Assembly (NCBI GenBank): GCA_013288885.1
Contig: JABDBA010000001.1
Location: 335,840-399,839 of the forward strand
DNA length: 64,000 nucleotides
Direction: 5' to 3'
From: Gammaproteobacteria bacterium
GTDB lineage: Bacteria > Pseudomonadota > Gammaproteobacteria > JABDBA01
The notes below the pieces were generated by a model. The model searched no databases and was not told the DNA's origin. It saw only the letters and a program-made list of their open reading frames with translations. Below are positions 28,899-36,357 of the stretch, piece after piece (the stretch's first letter is position 1; every line of letters starts with the position of its first letter). Both the position numbers and the translations under genes were made by a program.

Positions 28899-29882
28899 AT
28901 GAAAAAGAATTTTGCCATACCCCAAATTGATTTGCTCCCTTTATGGAACGATCCGATTAATGGTGTAAAAATAGTTGCTGATAACATTACCAGAAATTTC
29001 AAAAATATAGGGTTTGCTTATTTAATAAACCACCAGGTGTCTGCTGCCCTAATAAAAAGTATATTTAAAGCCGCAAAAGATTTCCATGCTTTGCCATTAG
29101 AAGAAAAAATGAAAATAAAACAAAATAATTGTTTTAGGGGATATATGCCCATTAACGCCTCACAACTGAAAGTATCCACAGAAGGTGCCGCTAAAAAACC
29201 TAATCAACTGGAATCTTTTATAATGGCTTTTGAATTACCAGAAAGCCATCCTGATTATAAAATAAATGCTTATTTGGCTGGTCCCAATCAATGGCCAGAT
29301 GGATTACCTTTCTTTAGAAAAGCTATATATGATTATCGTGACGCTTTGTTAAAATTATCTAATAAATTGCTTGAAGTTTTTTCCGTTGCATTTGGTTTAA
29401 AGCCAGATGATTTAAATCAATTTTTTATTAATCCTTCATACTTTTTACGTTTGCAATATTACCCAAAACAATTAGGTATTATTCCTGAAGATCAATATGG
29501 TATTGCCCCACATACCGATTATGGTTTTTTTACTATAGTAGCTCAAGATAACATAGGAGGATTGGAGATAAAAAATAAAGATAATGAAAATGAATGGATT
29601 AAAGTCCCCTATGTGCCAGATACCTTAGTTTTAAATAGTGGTGACATGTTAAAACGTTGGAGTAATAATACATTCGAATCTATGCCACATCGCGTCATCA
29701 ATCGTTCTGGTTTAGAGCGATATTCAGTTCCGTTTTTCTTTGAACCAAACATGCATGCAATGATTGAAGTCCTTGAAAGTTGTATTAATACTGAAAGCCC
29801 AATAAAGCTTCCACCAATAATGTATGGAGAATATCTCTTAGATCGGGTCCAAGGAAATTATGGTCTCGGTAAACGTGGTTAA
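28899..29882 (+). CDS. 2-oxoglutarate/Fe(II)-dependent oxygenase (isopenicillin N synthase-like)
   Basis: A 327-residue non-haem iron enzyme of the IPNS/DIOX family. The facial triad is visible as H205 and D207 (GIAPHTDYGFF) and H264 (SMPHRVINR), with the 2-oxoglutarate or substrate carboxylate contact in R274-Y-S276. N-terminal IPQIDL and IGFAYLINHQVS are typical. Family members hydroxylate, desaturate or cyclise amino acids and peptides. A good ribosome site is present and the cyclodipeptide synthase starts 28 bases after its end, so I infer that it tailors the cyclodipeptide. Primary-metabolism roles cannot be excluded. Confidence 0.87.
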   Translation: MKKNFAIPQIDLLPLWNDPINGVKIVADNITRNFKNIGFAYLINHQVSAALIKSIFKAAKDFHALPLEEKMKIKQNNCFRGYMPINASQLKVSTEGAAKKPNQLESFIMAFELPESHPDYKINAYLAGPNQWPDGLPFFRKAIYDYRDALLKLSNKLLEVFSVAFGLKPDDLNQFFINPSYFLRLQYYPKQLGIIPEDQYGIAPHTDYGFFTIVAQDNIGGLEIKNKDNENEWIKVPYVPDTLVLNSGDMLKRWSNNTFESMPHRVINRSGLERYSVPFFFEPNMHAMIEVLESCINTESPIKLPPIMYGEYLLDRVQGNYGLGKRG

Positions 29883-29910
29883 ATATATTTAATTTAGAAG
29901 GAGATAAAAA

Positions 29911-30585
29911 ATGAGTGATTTTTATAGAGCAGTATTTCGAGGTGTTAATCCCAATACCCATAAAAAGCGGGCCATACTTCTTGTCAGCGTGGGGCAGATC
30001 TATCATGAGGGAGCAAAGCTATTAGCAGCGATAGATCTTATAAATCGTTCTGATTTTGAAGAATGCACAATAATGTTGGCGGATAGCCTTCAGCGATATA
30101 ATTATTTCAATGATTTATCTGAGGCAGAAGCATATCAGCTGGCAATAAATTTAGGAGAGCAGTGGATTGAAAGAAACTCAGATATATTGAATAAACTGGT
30201 CATGCGCCACCAAATTATTCGTTGGGACAGCCACTACCAATATGATTCATTTTGTAAGTTATACCGTGATCAGTTAATTAGTGATTATCATTCAGATATT
30301 AATACTAAAAATGCTATTGATGAAACAATTAATTCTTATCTTAGCAGACAAGATAAACTTGATAGTAAAATGAGCTACGATGTTATTTCAAAAAACTGCT
30401 TTAAATATGTTATAGAAGAATGCCCGATTTTAATGCCACTATGGGCTTCCCAGGGATATGACTTTATTATTTACCCAAAGAAAATGACAGCAGCGATGCG
30501 TATGACTTATGAAAAGTTTGTTTTGCCACAATACCCAGAAAAAGTAACTTGGCTTTCTTTGCGGCTTAGAGGTAAATCAGAATAA
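29911..30585 (+). CDS. tRNA-dependent cyclodipeptide synthase, XYP type
   Basis: A 224-residue enzyme that uses two aminoacyl-tRNAs to make a 2,5-diketopiperazine. Features fitting the family are the nucleophile Ser26 in LLVSVGQIYHEGAKLL, the IMLADSLQRYNY strand, the YVIEECP helix with Y166 and E170 (AlbC Y178/E182), and IIYPKKMTAAM. Gln29 in place of AlbC Asn40, plus Y188-P189, put it in the XYP subfamily; a characterised XYP-type enzyme is known from Rickettsiella grylli. The ribosome site AAGGAGA is strong. Paired with the oxygenase 28 bases upstream. Which amino acids are joined cannot be read reliably from the sequence. Confidence 0.87.
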   Translation: MSDFYRAVFRGVNPNTHKKRAILLVSVGQIYHEGAKLLAAIDLINRSDFEECTIMLADSLQRYNYFNDLSEAEAYQLAINLGEQWIERNSDILNKLVMRHQIIRWDSHYQYDSFCKLYRDQLISDYHSDINTKNAIDETINSYLSRQDKLDSKMSYDVISKNCFKYVIEECPILMPLWASQGYDFIIYPKKMTAAMRMTYEKFVLPQYPEKVTWLSLRLRGKSE

Positions 30586-30605
30586 TTGAATTCTTTCTGG
30601 TTGAT

Positions 30606-31949
30606 TTAAGCATTTTTGGTTATAATTGCTGCTTTAAAGCTCATTAACCCAAATAAGATAGCAAATAAAGCCAAAAGCGAAGTGGCCAAAATCAAATGCA
30701 TTGCATTTAGATAACTCATTATTGCGCCAATAGCTAGCCCTAAAGTCGCCCCAAAATTATGCCAAGTTCCAATAGCGCCAATAGCAACCCCGCCCATTTC
30801 TTCAGGTAATGATGACATGGCAGTAATTAATGAGGGGCTTAAAATACAGGCCCATCCTGCACCAAATAAAATATATGGGATTAGAAGTAGGTCAAGTTGT
30901 TGATTATTGTAAAAGTGAATTTGTAGCAATGCTGAGAAAATAAAAAACATATAACCAACCAATAATATAGTTTTAGTACCAAATCGATCGCATAAAGTTC
31001 CTGACAAAGGAGATATTATGGCCATCATCATTGTGGGGGCTAATAGGATTAATCCAATTTTCTCACTAGAAAAGTTATCTGCATTATGTAGGTGGAGGGG
31101 GATAAAAAATAAATCGATCGCATAAAAAAAAGCCAGAAAAAAATTGGCAACTAGTCCTATAATAAATTTATGATTTATGAATAAATGAAAATTGATGATT
31201 GGAAATTTAATATTACGTTCACGCATAAAAAATAAAAACAATAATACTAGGGTTAGAGCATACGATAAAATCGTATGTAAAGCTAACCAGCCAATGATAT
31301 GAGTATTTACTGTTGTAAAAATCAACAATGGCAGAGCAATAATTAATAATAAAGCACCAATAAAATCGATTTTATCTTTATTAGCCGCCTTTGATTCAGG
31401 TAAAGTTATTATGCACAAGATAAATGAAAGTAATATAATAGGGAGATTAATAAGGAAAATAATATGCCAATTAAAAAATGTTGTTAAAATACCACCAACA
31501 ACAGGGCCAAGTGTAAGACCAACTCCACTGACACCAAACAAAATACCCATGGCTTTTCCAGTATTTTCTGGGAAAAGAGACGGAATAAGGGCAACAGGGG
31601 CGGTATATAATATTGCAATCGAAATTCCTTGAAGAAATCGAAAGAATATTAATGCGTGAAAACTCATTACTAAACCTGCACCAAGCGAACTAACTGCAAA
31701 CAACAACATTCCAATATAAAGGATTCGTCGTCGTCCAAATCTATCTGCCAATTTCCCAGCAATTACCATAAAAGCAGTGAGTGCAAGTAATAAAGCATTC
31801 ATCACCCATTGCAACTGTATTGTATTTAAATTCAAAGAACCTTGAATGGCGGGAAGTGCTGTGTTAACGATGGTTAAATCAAGACAACCAAGTAAATTTG
31901 CAATACTTAATCCAACTAAAGCAATCCAAGAAGCTTTGTTTTTATCCAT
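30606..31949 (-). CDS. MFS drug exporter (EmrB/QacA, DHA2-like)
   Basis: A major facilitator of about 447 residues. It opens with the DHA2 signature LLGCLDLTIVNTALPAIQGSL and has WVMNALLLALTAFMVIAGKLADRFGRRR for the loop 2-3 motif and GPVVGGIL for motif C, the antiporter motif. It converges on the cyclodipeptide synthase gene with a 20-base gap. Such exporters commonly accompany diketopiperazine pathways. The start at 31949 (MDKNK) is preferred over an ATG seven codons upstream, though both are weakly supported. Confidence 0.83.
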   Translation of the reverse strand: MDKNKASWIALVGLSIANLLGCLDLTIVNTALPAIQGSLNLNTIQLQWVMNALLLALTAFMVIAGKLADRFGRRRILYIGMLLFAVSSLGAGLVMSFHALIFFRFLQGISIAILYTAPVALIPSLFPENTGKAMGILFGVSGVGLTLGPVVGGILTTFFNWHIIFLINLPIILLSFILCIITLPESKAANKDKIDFIGALLLIIALPLLIFTTVNTHIIGWLALHTILSYALTLVLLFLFFMRERNIKFPIINFHLFINHKFIIGLVANFFLAFFYAIDLFFIPLHLHNADNFSSEKIGLILLAPTMMMAIISPLSGTLCDRFGTKTILLVGYMFFIFSALLQIHFYNNQQLDLLLIPYILFGAGWACILSPSLITAMSSLPEEMGGVAIGAIGTWHNFGATLGLAIGAIMSYLNAMHLILATSLLALFAILFGLMSFKAAIITKNA

Positions 31950-32051
31950 GATATTTATCCAAATTAACATTTAAAATTAATTGTATGCTAGCTGTGTTTA
32001 TTTTACAATAGGCATGATTTTACATTCTATCTATCATATTGAGGCTATAAA

Positions 32052-32342
32052 ATGTTTATTTTAATCTCATCTTTTTCACAACCACCTGAAGTGGTTGCGC
32101 CGCATTTTAAGGCGCATTGTGAGTGGCTTAACAAGCATATTAATACTGGTACTTTTTTAGCATCAGGGCCTAAAAAAAGCCACTTAGGCGGGGCAATCTT
32201 AGTTCGCTCCATTGCTAAAACGCAGTTAAAGAAAATTTTGGAAGAAGATTCTTATTACAAAGAAGACGTTGCCGATTATTTAATTGTAGAAATGGATTGT
32301 AAATTAGCTGCGGCTGGGTTTGAAAAGTTGATTGATTCTTAG
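32052..32342 (+). CDS. YciI-like protein
   Basis: A 96-residue YCII-domain protein: MFILISSFSQPPEVVAPHFKAHCEWLNKH holds the strand and His-containing helix, and ASGPKKSHLGGAILVR the following hairpin, with a C-terminal ADYLIVEM strand. YciI folds are small ferredoxin-like dimers, some with weak hydrolase or dehydrochlorinase activity; the function here is unknown. It is a single gene between two leftward membrane proteins. Confidence 0.8.
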   Translation: MFILISSFSQPPEVVAPHFKAHCEWLNKHINTGTFLASGPKKSHLGGAILVRSIAKTQLKKILEEDSYYKEDVADYLIVEMDCKLAAAGFEKLIDS

Positions 32343-32348
32343 GATTTT

Positions 32349-33029
32349 TTATACCTTTAAACTGAATGGGTTAAAGTTGATACCATAATCATAAGCGTCG
32401 ATACCCTCATGTCTTTTTAGAAATACCACTGCATAGCTTGCTAATATTGCAGCAAGGAGTGAATAAACTAATTTAACTAGATATACTGATAAAACCATGT
32501 GAGTAAATTCTTTAAAGGGCATTGTTCCCAAAAAAGCAGTTAAATCGGCAATCAAAGTAACAATTAACTCTCCGACCGCACTAGCAAAAAAGCTTCTTGC
32601 CCAAAAATATTTACCTTTTAAGTAGATTTTCCATTTGGAAAGTAAATAGATATTTGCAAATGAACTAATAATAATTCCGCCAAAAACAGCTAAGAATATT
32701 CGTAACAAATGACCGAAGACAGTATCGTATGCAAGTTGAAAGTGCCAACTTGTGGGGGATGGCAGTTTAATAATGGCCGCTATGGCGAAAGTGAAAAGTG
32801 CACAAGAAGCAAGTGTTTCCCATAATATTCGTCTTGCAAGCCTATAACCATAAACTTCAGCAATTACATCACCTATGGTGAAAACTAAAGGAAAACCGAT
32901 AACTCCGCCGGGTAGAAGAATCTCTCCAAACATAACTGGTTTATAGGCAACTATTAACGATATTTGCATCACAGTTGCCGTTAAAATAGCAAGTAATGAT
33001 AGGTTTTTAAATCCGATTTTCTGTTGCAT
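32349..33029 (-). CDS. VUT family transporter (third VUT-type protein)
   Basis: A 226-residue membrane protein that keeps the full VUT signature: GGVIGFPLVFTIGDVIAEVYGYRLARR near residues 40-66, FANIYLLSKWK, and a six-helix layout. It is the most canonical of the three VUT-like proteins around the cyclodipeptide locus and the best candidate for genuine queuosine-precursor uptake; the other two may have specialised. It converges with the YciI gene. Confidence 0.78.
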   Translation of the reverse strand: MQQKIGFKNLSLLAILTATVMQISLIVAYKPVMFGEILLPGGVIGFPLVFTIGDVIAEVYGYRLARRILWETLASCALFTFAIAAIIKLPSPTSWHFQLAYDTVFGHLLRIFLAVFGGIIISSFANIYLLSKWKIYLKGKYFWARSFFASAVGELIVTLIADLTAFLGTMPFKEFTHMVLSVYLVKLVYSLLAAILASYAVVFLKRHEGIDAYDYGINFNPFSLKV

Positions 33030-33147
33030 ATAATTTTCTCTTTAAGTTTTGGCTATTTATATTAATGCAATTTACTAACCGCATTAATTTACTGAGTTTG
33101 CTATTTTGTTTTTTATATATTGCATATGCAGACTTAAATTTAATACA

Positions 33148-33416
33148 TCACTTAAAAGTTGGATAAATGTCAAGAAAGATTGGGTTCTCTATTGGGTATG
33201 AAATTCCTAAAAATGAAAACTCTTCTTTGTTTAACCAATAGCTTCTGAAATCTTTTTGATTGCCCCCGGGGTAACTGTATGCAATTCTCGCTAGATTGCC
33301 TGCCCCAGGTATAAATATAACTAGAGGTTTTTCCCCTGATCATTTTGCGCATACAATGAGCTTGTAATAAATAAACCAAGCAACAAAATTAATGGCTGAA
33401 TAATTAAGCGTTGCAT
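33148..33416 (-). pseudogene. Frameshifted, truncated secreted hydrolase remnant
   Basis: Reading leftward from the ATG at 33416 gives a clean signal peptide (MQRLIIQPLILLLGLFITSS, ending near LYAQ) and then a stop after 31 codons. Shifting one frame at the GGGGAAAAACC run continues as PLVIFIPGAGN, a typical alpha/beta-hydrolase first strand and oxyanion loop, for about 60 codons to a TGA. The whole is far too short for a hydrolase, so this is the decayed 5' end of a lost exported enzyme. Confidence 0.6.
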
Positions 33417-33513
33417 AGTAGTTTATGATACTCAATAATTTGATGTGCTGAAAGACGAAGTTCCGACCATCTGATTTATTGCAATATAGAAATTAATAAC
33501 CATTTTTATAAAA

Positions 33514-33590
33514 TGGCGCACCCGGAGAGATTCGAACTCCCGACCACCTGGTTCGTAGCCAGGTACTCTATCCAGCTGAGCTACGGGTGC
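33514..33590 (-). tRNA. tRNA-Arg (ACG anticodon)
   Basis: Cloverleaf on the minus strand with 7-bp acceptor GCACCCG/CGGGTGC, anticodon loop CTACGAA (anticodon ACG), T-loop TTCGAAT and an encoded CCA end. It lies at the border between the low-GC accessory half and the core genes. Confidence 0.96.
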
Positions 33591-33728
33591 TTTTGCTCTT
33601 CGCACTTTGCTCTTCAGCGTCGTTGTCTACGCTGCTCGCAATGCTCATTTATACCACATAAACTCCGCTTGCTCGCAACTTGACGCCTAGCTGAAGACCA
33701 AATTGCTTTGAGCAAACTTTACATATAT

Positions 33729-33821
33729 TGGCGGAGAGAGAGGGATTCGAACCCTCGATGGGGTTTTAAGCCCCATACTCCCTTAGCAGGGGAGCGCCTT
33801 CAGCCACTCGGCCATCTCTCC
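33729..33821 (-). tRNA. tRNA-Ser (GCT anticodon)
   Basis: A 93-base class II tRNA on the minus strand: acceptor GGAGAGA/TCTCTCC, anticodon loop CTGCTAA (GCT, reads AGC/AGU), a long variable arm with stem GGGGCTT/AAACCCC-like pairing, and encoded CCA. It is upstream of recA on the opposite strand. Confidence 0.96.
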
Positions 33822-33979
33822 AACAAAAGCGGGCAAGTATAGCACTTTGTAGCAAAGGTTAAAAAGGTTTTTTGTAAATGCACAAAAAAATAATTTATTT
33901 ATGGTTCACCCTCTGTTCACTTTGTTGAATTTGTGTAATAATCTGGTTTCCTCAATTCTTAAACCATAAAGGCAGGTGC

Positions 33980-35017
33980 ATGATGGATGACAATCGAAAA
34001 AAAGCGTTAGGTGCGGCTCTCAGTCAAATCGAGAAGCAATTCGGGAAAGGTTCGGTGATGCGGATGGGCGATCAGAGCCGTGTTCCGGTCGAAGCCATCT
34101 CAACCGGCTCGCTCGCATTAGATATAGCATTAGGGATTGGCGGTTTACCGCGTGGGCGCGTCGTGGAAATCTATGGCCCTGAGTCTTCGGGTAAAACCAC
34201 TTTAACATTACAAGTTATCGCGCAATGTCAAAAAATGGGCGGTGTGGCGGCGTTTGTCGATGCCGAGCACGCTTTAGATCCTGTGTATGCGGCCAAGCTC
34301 GGCGTGAATGTCGATGACTTATTAGTATCGCAGCCAGACACTGGGGAACAAGGTTTAGAAATTACCGATATGTTAGTGCGCTCCAGTGCGGTCGACATGG
34401 TCGTCATTGACTCGGTGGCCGCGTTAACCCCAAAAGCAGAAATCGAAGGCGATATGGGTGATCAACACATGGGCTTGCAAGCACGTTTAATGTCGCAAGC
34501 GCTGCGCAAACTCACCGGCAACATTAAACGTTCTAATACCTTGGTTATTTTCATTAACCAAATTCGTATGAAGATTGGCGTTATGTTCGGTAATCCAGAA
34601 ACCACCACCGGCGGTAACGCACTGAAGTTTTACGCATCGGTCCGTTTAGATATTCGTCGTACTGGCTCGATCAAAAAAGGTGAAGAAGTGGTTGGTAGTG
34701 AAACCAAAGTCAAAGTGGTTAAAAACAAAGTGGCGCCACCGTTCAGGCAAGCGGAGTTTGAAATATTTTATGGCGAAGGTATTTCACACGAAGGCGAAAT
34801 CATCGAACTCGGCTCGCAACTAGAGTTGATCGAAAAATCCGGCGCTTGGTACAGTTACAACGGCGAGCGCATTGGTCAAGGTAAAGATAACGTCCGCAAC
34901 TACTTGAAAGAGCACCCAAAAATGGCGGAAGAAATTGAAGCTAAAATTCGTGAGCTTAGTTTAGCGAAAACACCCGTCATGGTAGATCGTGAAGAAGAAG
35001 TAGAGACGGATGTGTAA
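33980..35017 (+). CDS. recA: Recombinase RecA
   Basis: Strand-exchange ATPase for homologous recombination. 345 residues, normal length. Walker A is GPESSGKTT, Walker [10 protein letters not shown], followed by the L2-loop [30 protein letters not shown] region. The start at 33980 has AAAGGCAGG upstream; a second ATG follows directly. I found no CTGT-N8-ACAG LexA box in the 150 bases upstream, so SOS control is not evident. recX follows 2 bases later. Confidence 0.99.
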   Translation: MMDDNRKKALGAALSQIEKQFGKGSVMRMGDQSRVPVEAISTGSLALDIALGIGGLPRGRVVEIYGPESSGKTTLTLQVIAQCQKMGGVAAFVDAEHALDPVYAAKLGVNVDDLLVSQPDTGEQGLEITDMLVRSSAVDMVVIDSVAALTPKAEIEGDMGDQHMGLQARLMSQALRKLTGNIKRSNTLVIFINQIRMKIGVMFGNPETTTGGNALKFYASVRLDIRRTGSIKKGEEVVGSETKVKVVKNKVAPPFRQAEFEIFYGEGISHEGEIIELGSQLELIEKSGAWYSYNGERIGQGKDNVRNYLKEHPKMAEEIEAKIRELSLAKTPVMVDREEEVETDV

Positions 35018-35019
35018 GG

Positions 35020-35505
35020 ATGCTTCCATCTAAAATCCCCCCTAACCCCCCTTTTTCAAAGGGGGGAATAACGGAAACCAATGCTCGCCAAACCGCTCTG
35101 CGATTATTAGCGCGGCGTGAGCATTCGCGTTTTGAATTGCGGAAAAAATTAATCGAGCGTGAGATCGCGCTCGATATCATTGAACCTTTACTGACCCAAT
35201 TAGTGACGCAAGGCGTATTGAGCGATCAACGCTTTGTCGAAAATTATATCCGTGCGCGTGTTAACAAAGGTTACGGGCCGGTGCGCATTGCGGCGGAATT
35301 AAATCAACGTGGTATTACGGCTGATCTTATTGATGAGCTATTGGATCCTCACGCAGAACTTTGGTTAGAAAAAATTAATAGCGTTAAACATAAGCGCTTC
35401 GGCAAAATAATCCCCAAAGATTTTAACGAACGCGCCAAACAAATGCGTTTTTTGCAGTATCGTGGGTTTACGATAGAACAAATCCAACAAATTTTTCGTG
35501 ATTAA
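35020..35505 (+). CDS. recX: RecA regulator RecX with repeat-derived N-terminus
   Basis: Modulator that caps RecA filaments. 161 residues; the conserved helical repeats run from ARQTALRLLARREHSRFELRKKL (about 23) to the end FLQYRGFTIEQIQQIF. The first ~17 residues (PSKIPPNPPFSKGG) are not RecX-like: they are the translation of a C6/G6 palindromic repeat at 35033-35070. The start is directly after the recA stop, so translation is coupled to recA. Confidence 0.93.
   Translation: MLPSKIPPNPPFSKGGITETNARQTALRLLARREHSRFELRKKLIEREIALDIIEPLLTQLVTQGVLSDQRFVENYIRARVNKGYGPVRIAAELNQRGITADLIDELLDPHAELWLEKINSVKHKRFGKIIPKDFNERAKQMRFLQYRGFTIEQIQQIFRD
35033..35070. repeat. C-rich/G-rich palindromic repeat inside recX
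   Basis: A CCCCCCTTTTT-CAAAGGGGGG hairpin preceded by AATCCCCCCTAA. This sequence type recurs in many bacterial genomes, usually between genes. Here it is in frame within the 5' end of recX and encodes NPPFSKGG. Confidence 0.75.
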
Positions 35506-35526
35506 CTTGCAAGGAAGTCTTAGTTT

Positions 35527-36357
35527 ATGAAATTCCTCCACCCAAAAACCAACTGGCTGTTTATAAAATTCATCGGCCAACAACTCAAAAAGAACGATTG
35601 TTTAAATCGAGCTGGTGCATTGGCTTTTGCAACTCTTTTAACATTGGTTCCCTTATTGGCGGTAATTCTAGTTGTCTTAGCAAAGTTCCCTTTCATTAAC
35701 AGCGTTGGCAACGATATTCAAACTTTTATTTTTACTAATTTTGTGCCGACGTCAGGTGAAACCATTTATGCTTATGTCAAAAAATTTATTGAACAAGCCA
35801 GCCATTTATCATTAATTGGTTCCATCTCTTTAGTGGTCACGTCGATTTTATTGCTATCTAATATCGAACAAACACTCAATGCGATCTGGCAAGTAACCAT
35901 AAGGCGTAATGGTTTAATATCGTTATTATTACATTGGACCATTTTATTTTTAGCGCCGTTATTAATCGCACTAGGGTTTTTAATCAGCTCATATATATTT
36001 TCTTTGTCGTTTGTCATGCACGCAACAGAATGGTTGCACCTTAAAGCCTATTTACTAATACTCACCCCATTTTTGTTAAGCGCAGCGGCATTTAGTTTTC
36101 TTTATATCGTAATGCCCAATTGCAAAGTAAAAATACATAATGCTTTTATCGGGGGTGTGGTTGCCGCGATTTTATTTGAATTAGCCAAACAAGGTTTTAT
36201 ATTATACGTACGATATTTCCCTTCTTATGAATTACTCTACGGCGCGCTCGCTGCCATCCCGTTGTTTCTTATTTGGATTTATATTTCTTGGTTGGTAGTT
36301 TTGTTCGGCGCCGAAGTGAGTTATGCGCTGGGGGCTTTTCGTAAACGTCCTTTATGA
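35527..36357 (+). CDS. YihY/BrkB family inner-membrane protein
   Basis: A 276-residue membrane protein with about six helices of the YihY/BrkB (UPF0761, once called RNase BN) family: RAGALAFATLLTLVPLLAVILVVL, SLIGSISLVVTSILLLSNIEQTLNAIWQV and the C-terminal YGALAAIPLFLIWIYISWLVVLFGAEVSYAL. Molecular function is not settled for the family. It follows recX by 21 bases. Its end overlaps the convergent ankyrin gene by 6 bases. Confidence 0.92.
   Translation: MKFLHPKTNWLFIKFIGQQLKKNDCLNRAGALAFATLLTLVPLLAVILVVLAKFPFINSVGNDIQTFIFTNFVPTSGETIYAYVKKFIEQASHLSLIGSISLVVTSILLLSNIEQTLNAIWQVTIRRNGLISLLLHWTILFLAPLLIALGFLISSYIFSLSFVMHATEWLHLKAYLLILTPFLLSAAAFSFLYIVMPNCKVKIHNAFIGGVVAAILFELAKQGFILYVRYFPSYELLYGALAAIPLFLIWIYISWLVVLFGAEVSYALGAFRKRPL

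Noticed and set aside
33900..33979. LexA box before recA
   Set aside because: CTGT occurs, but without the matching ACAG at 8 bases, so no site was called.
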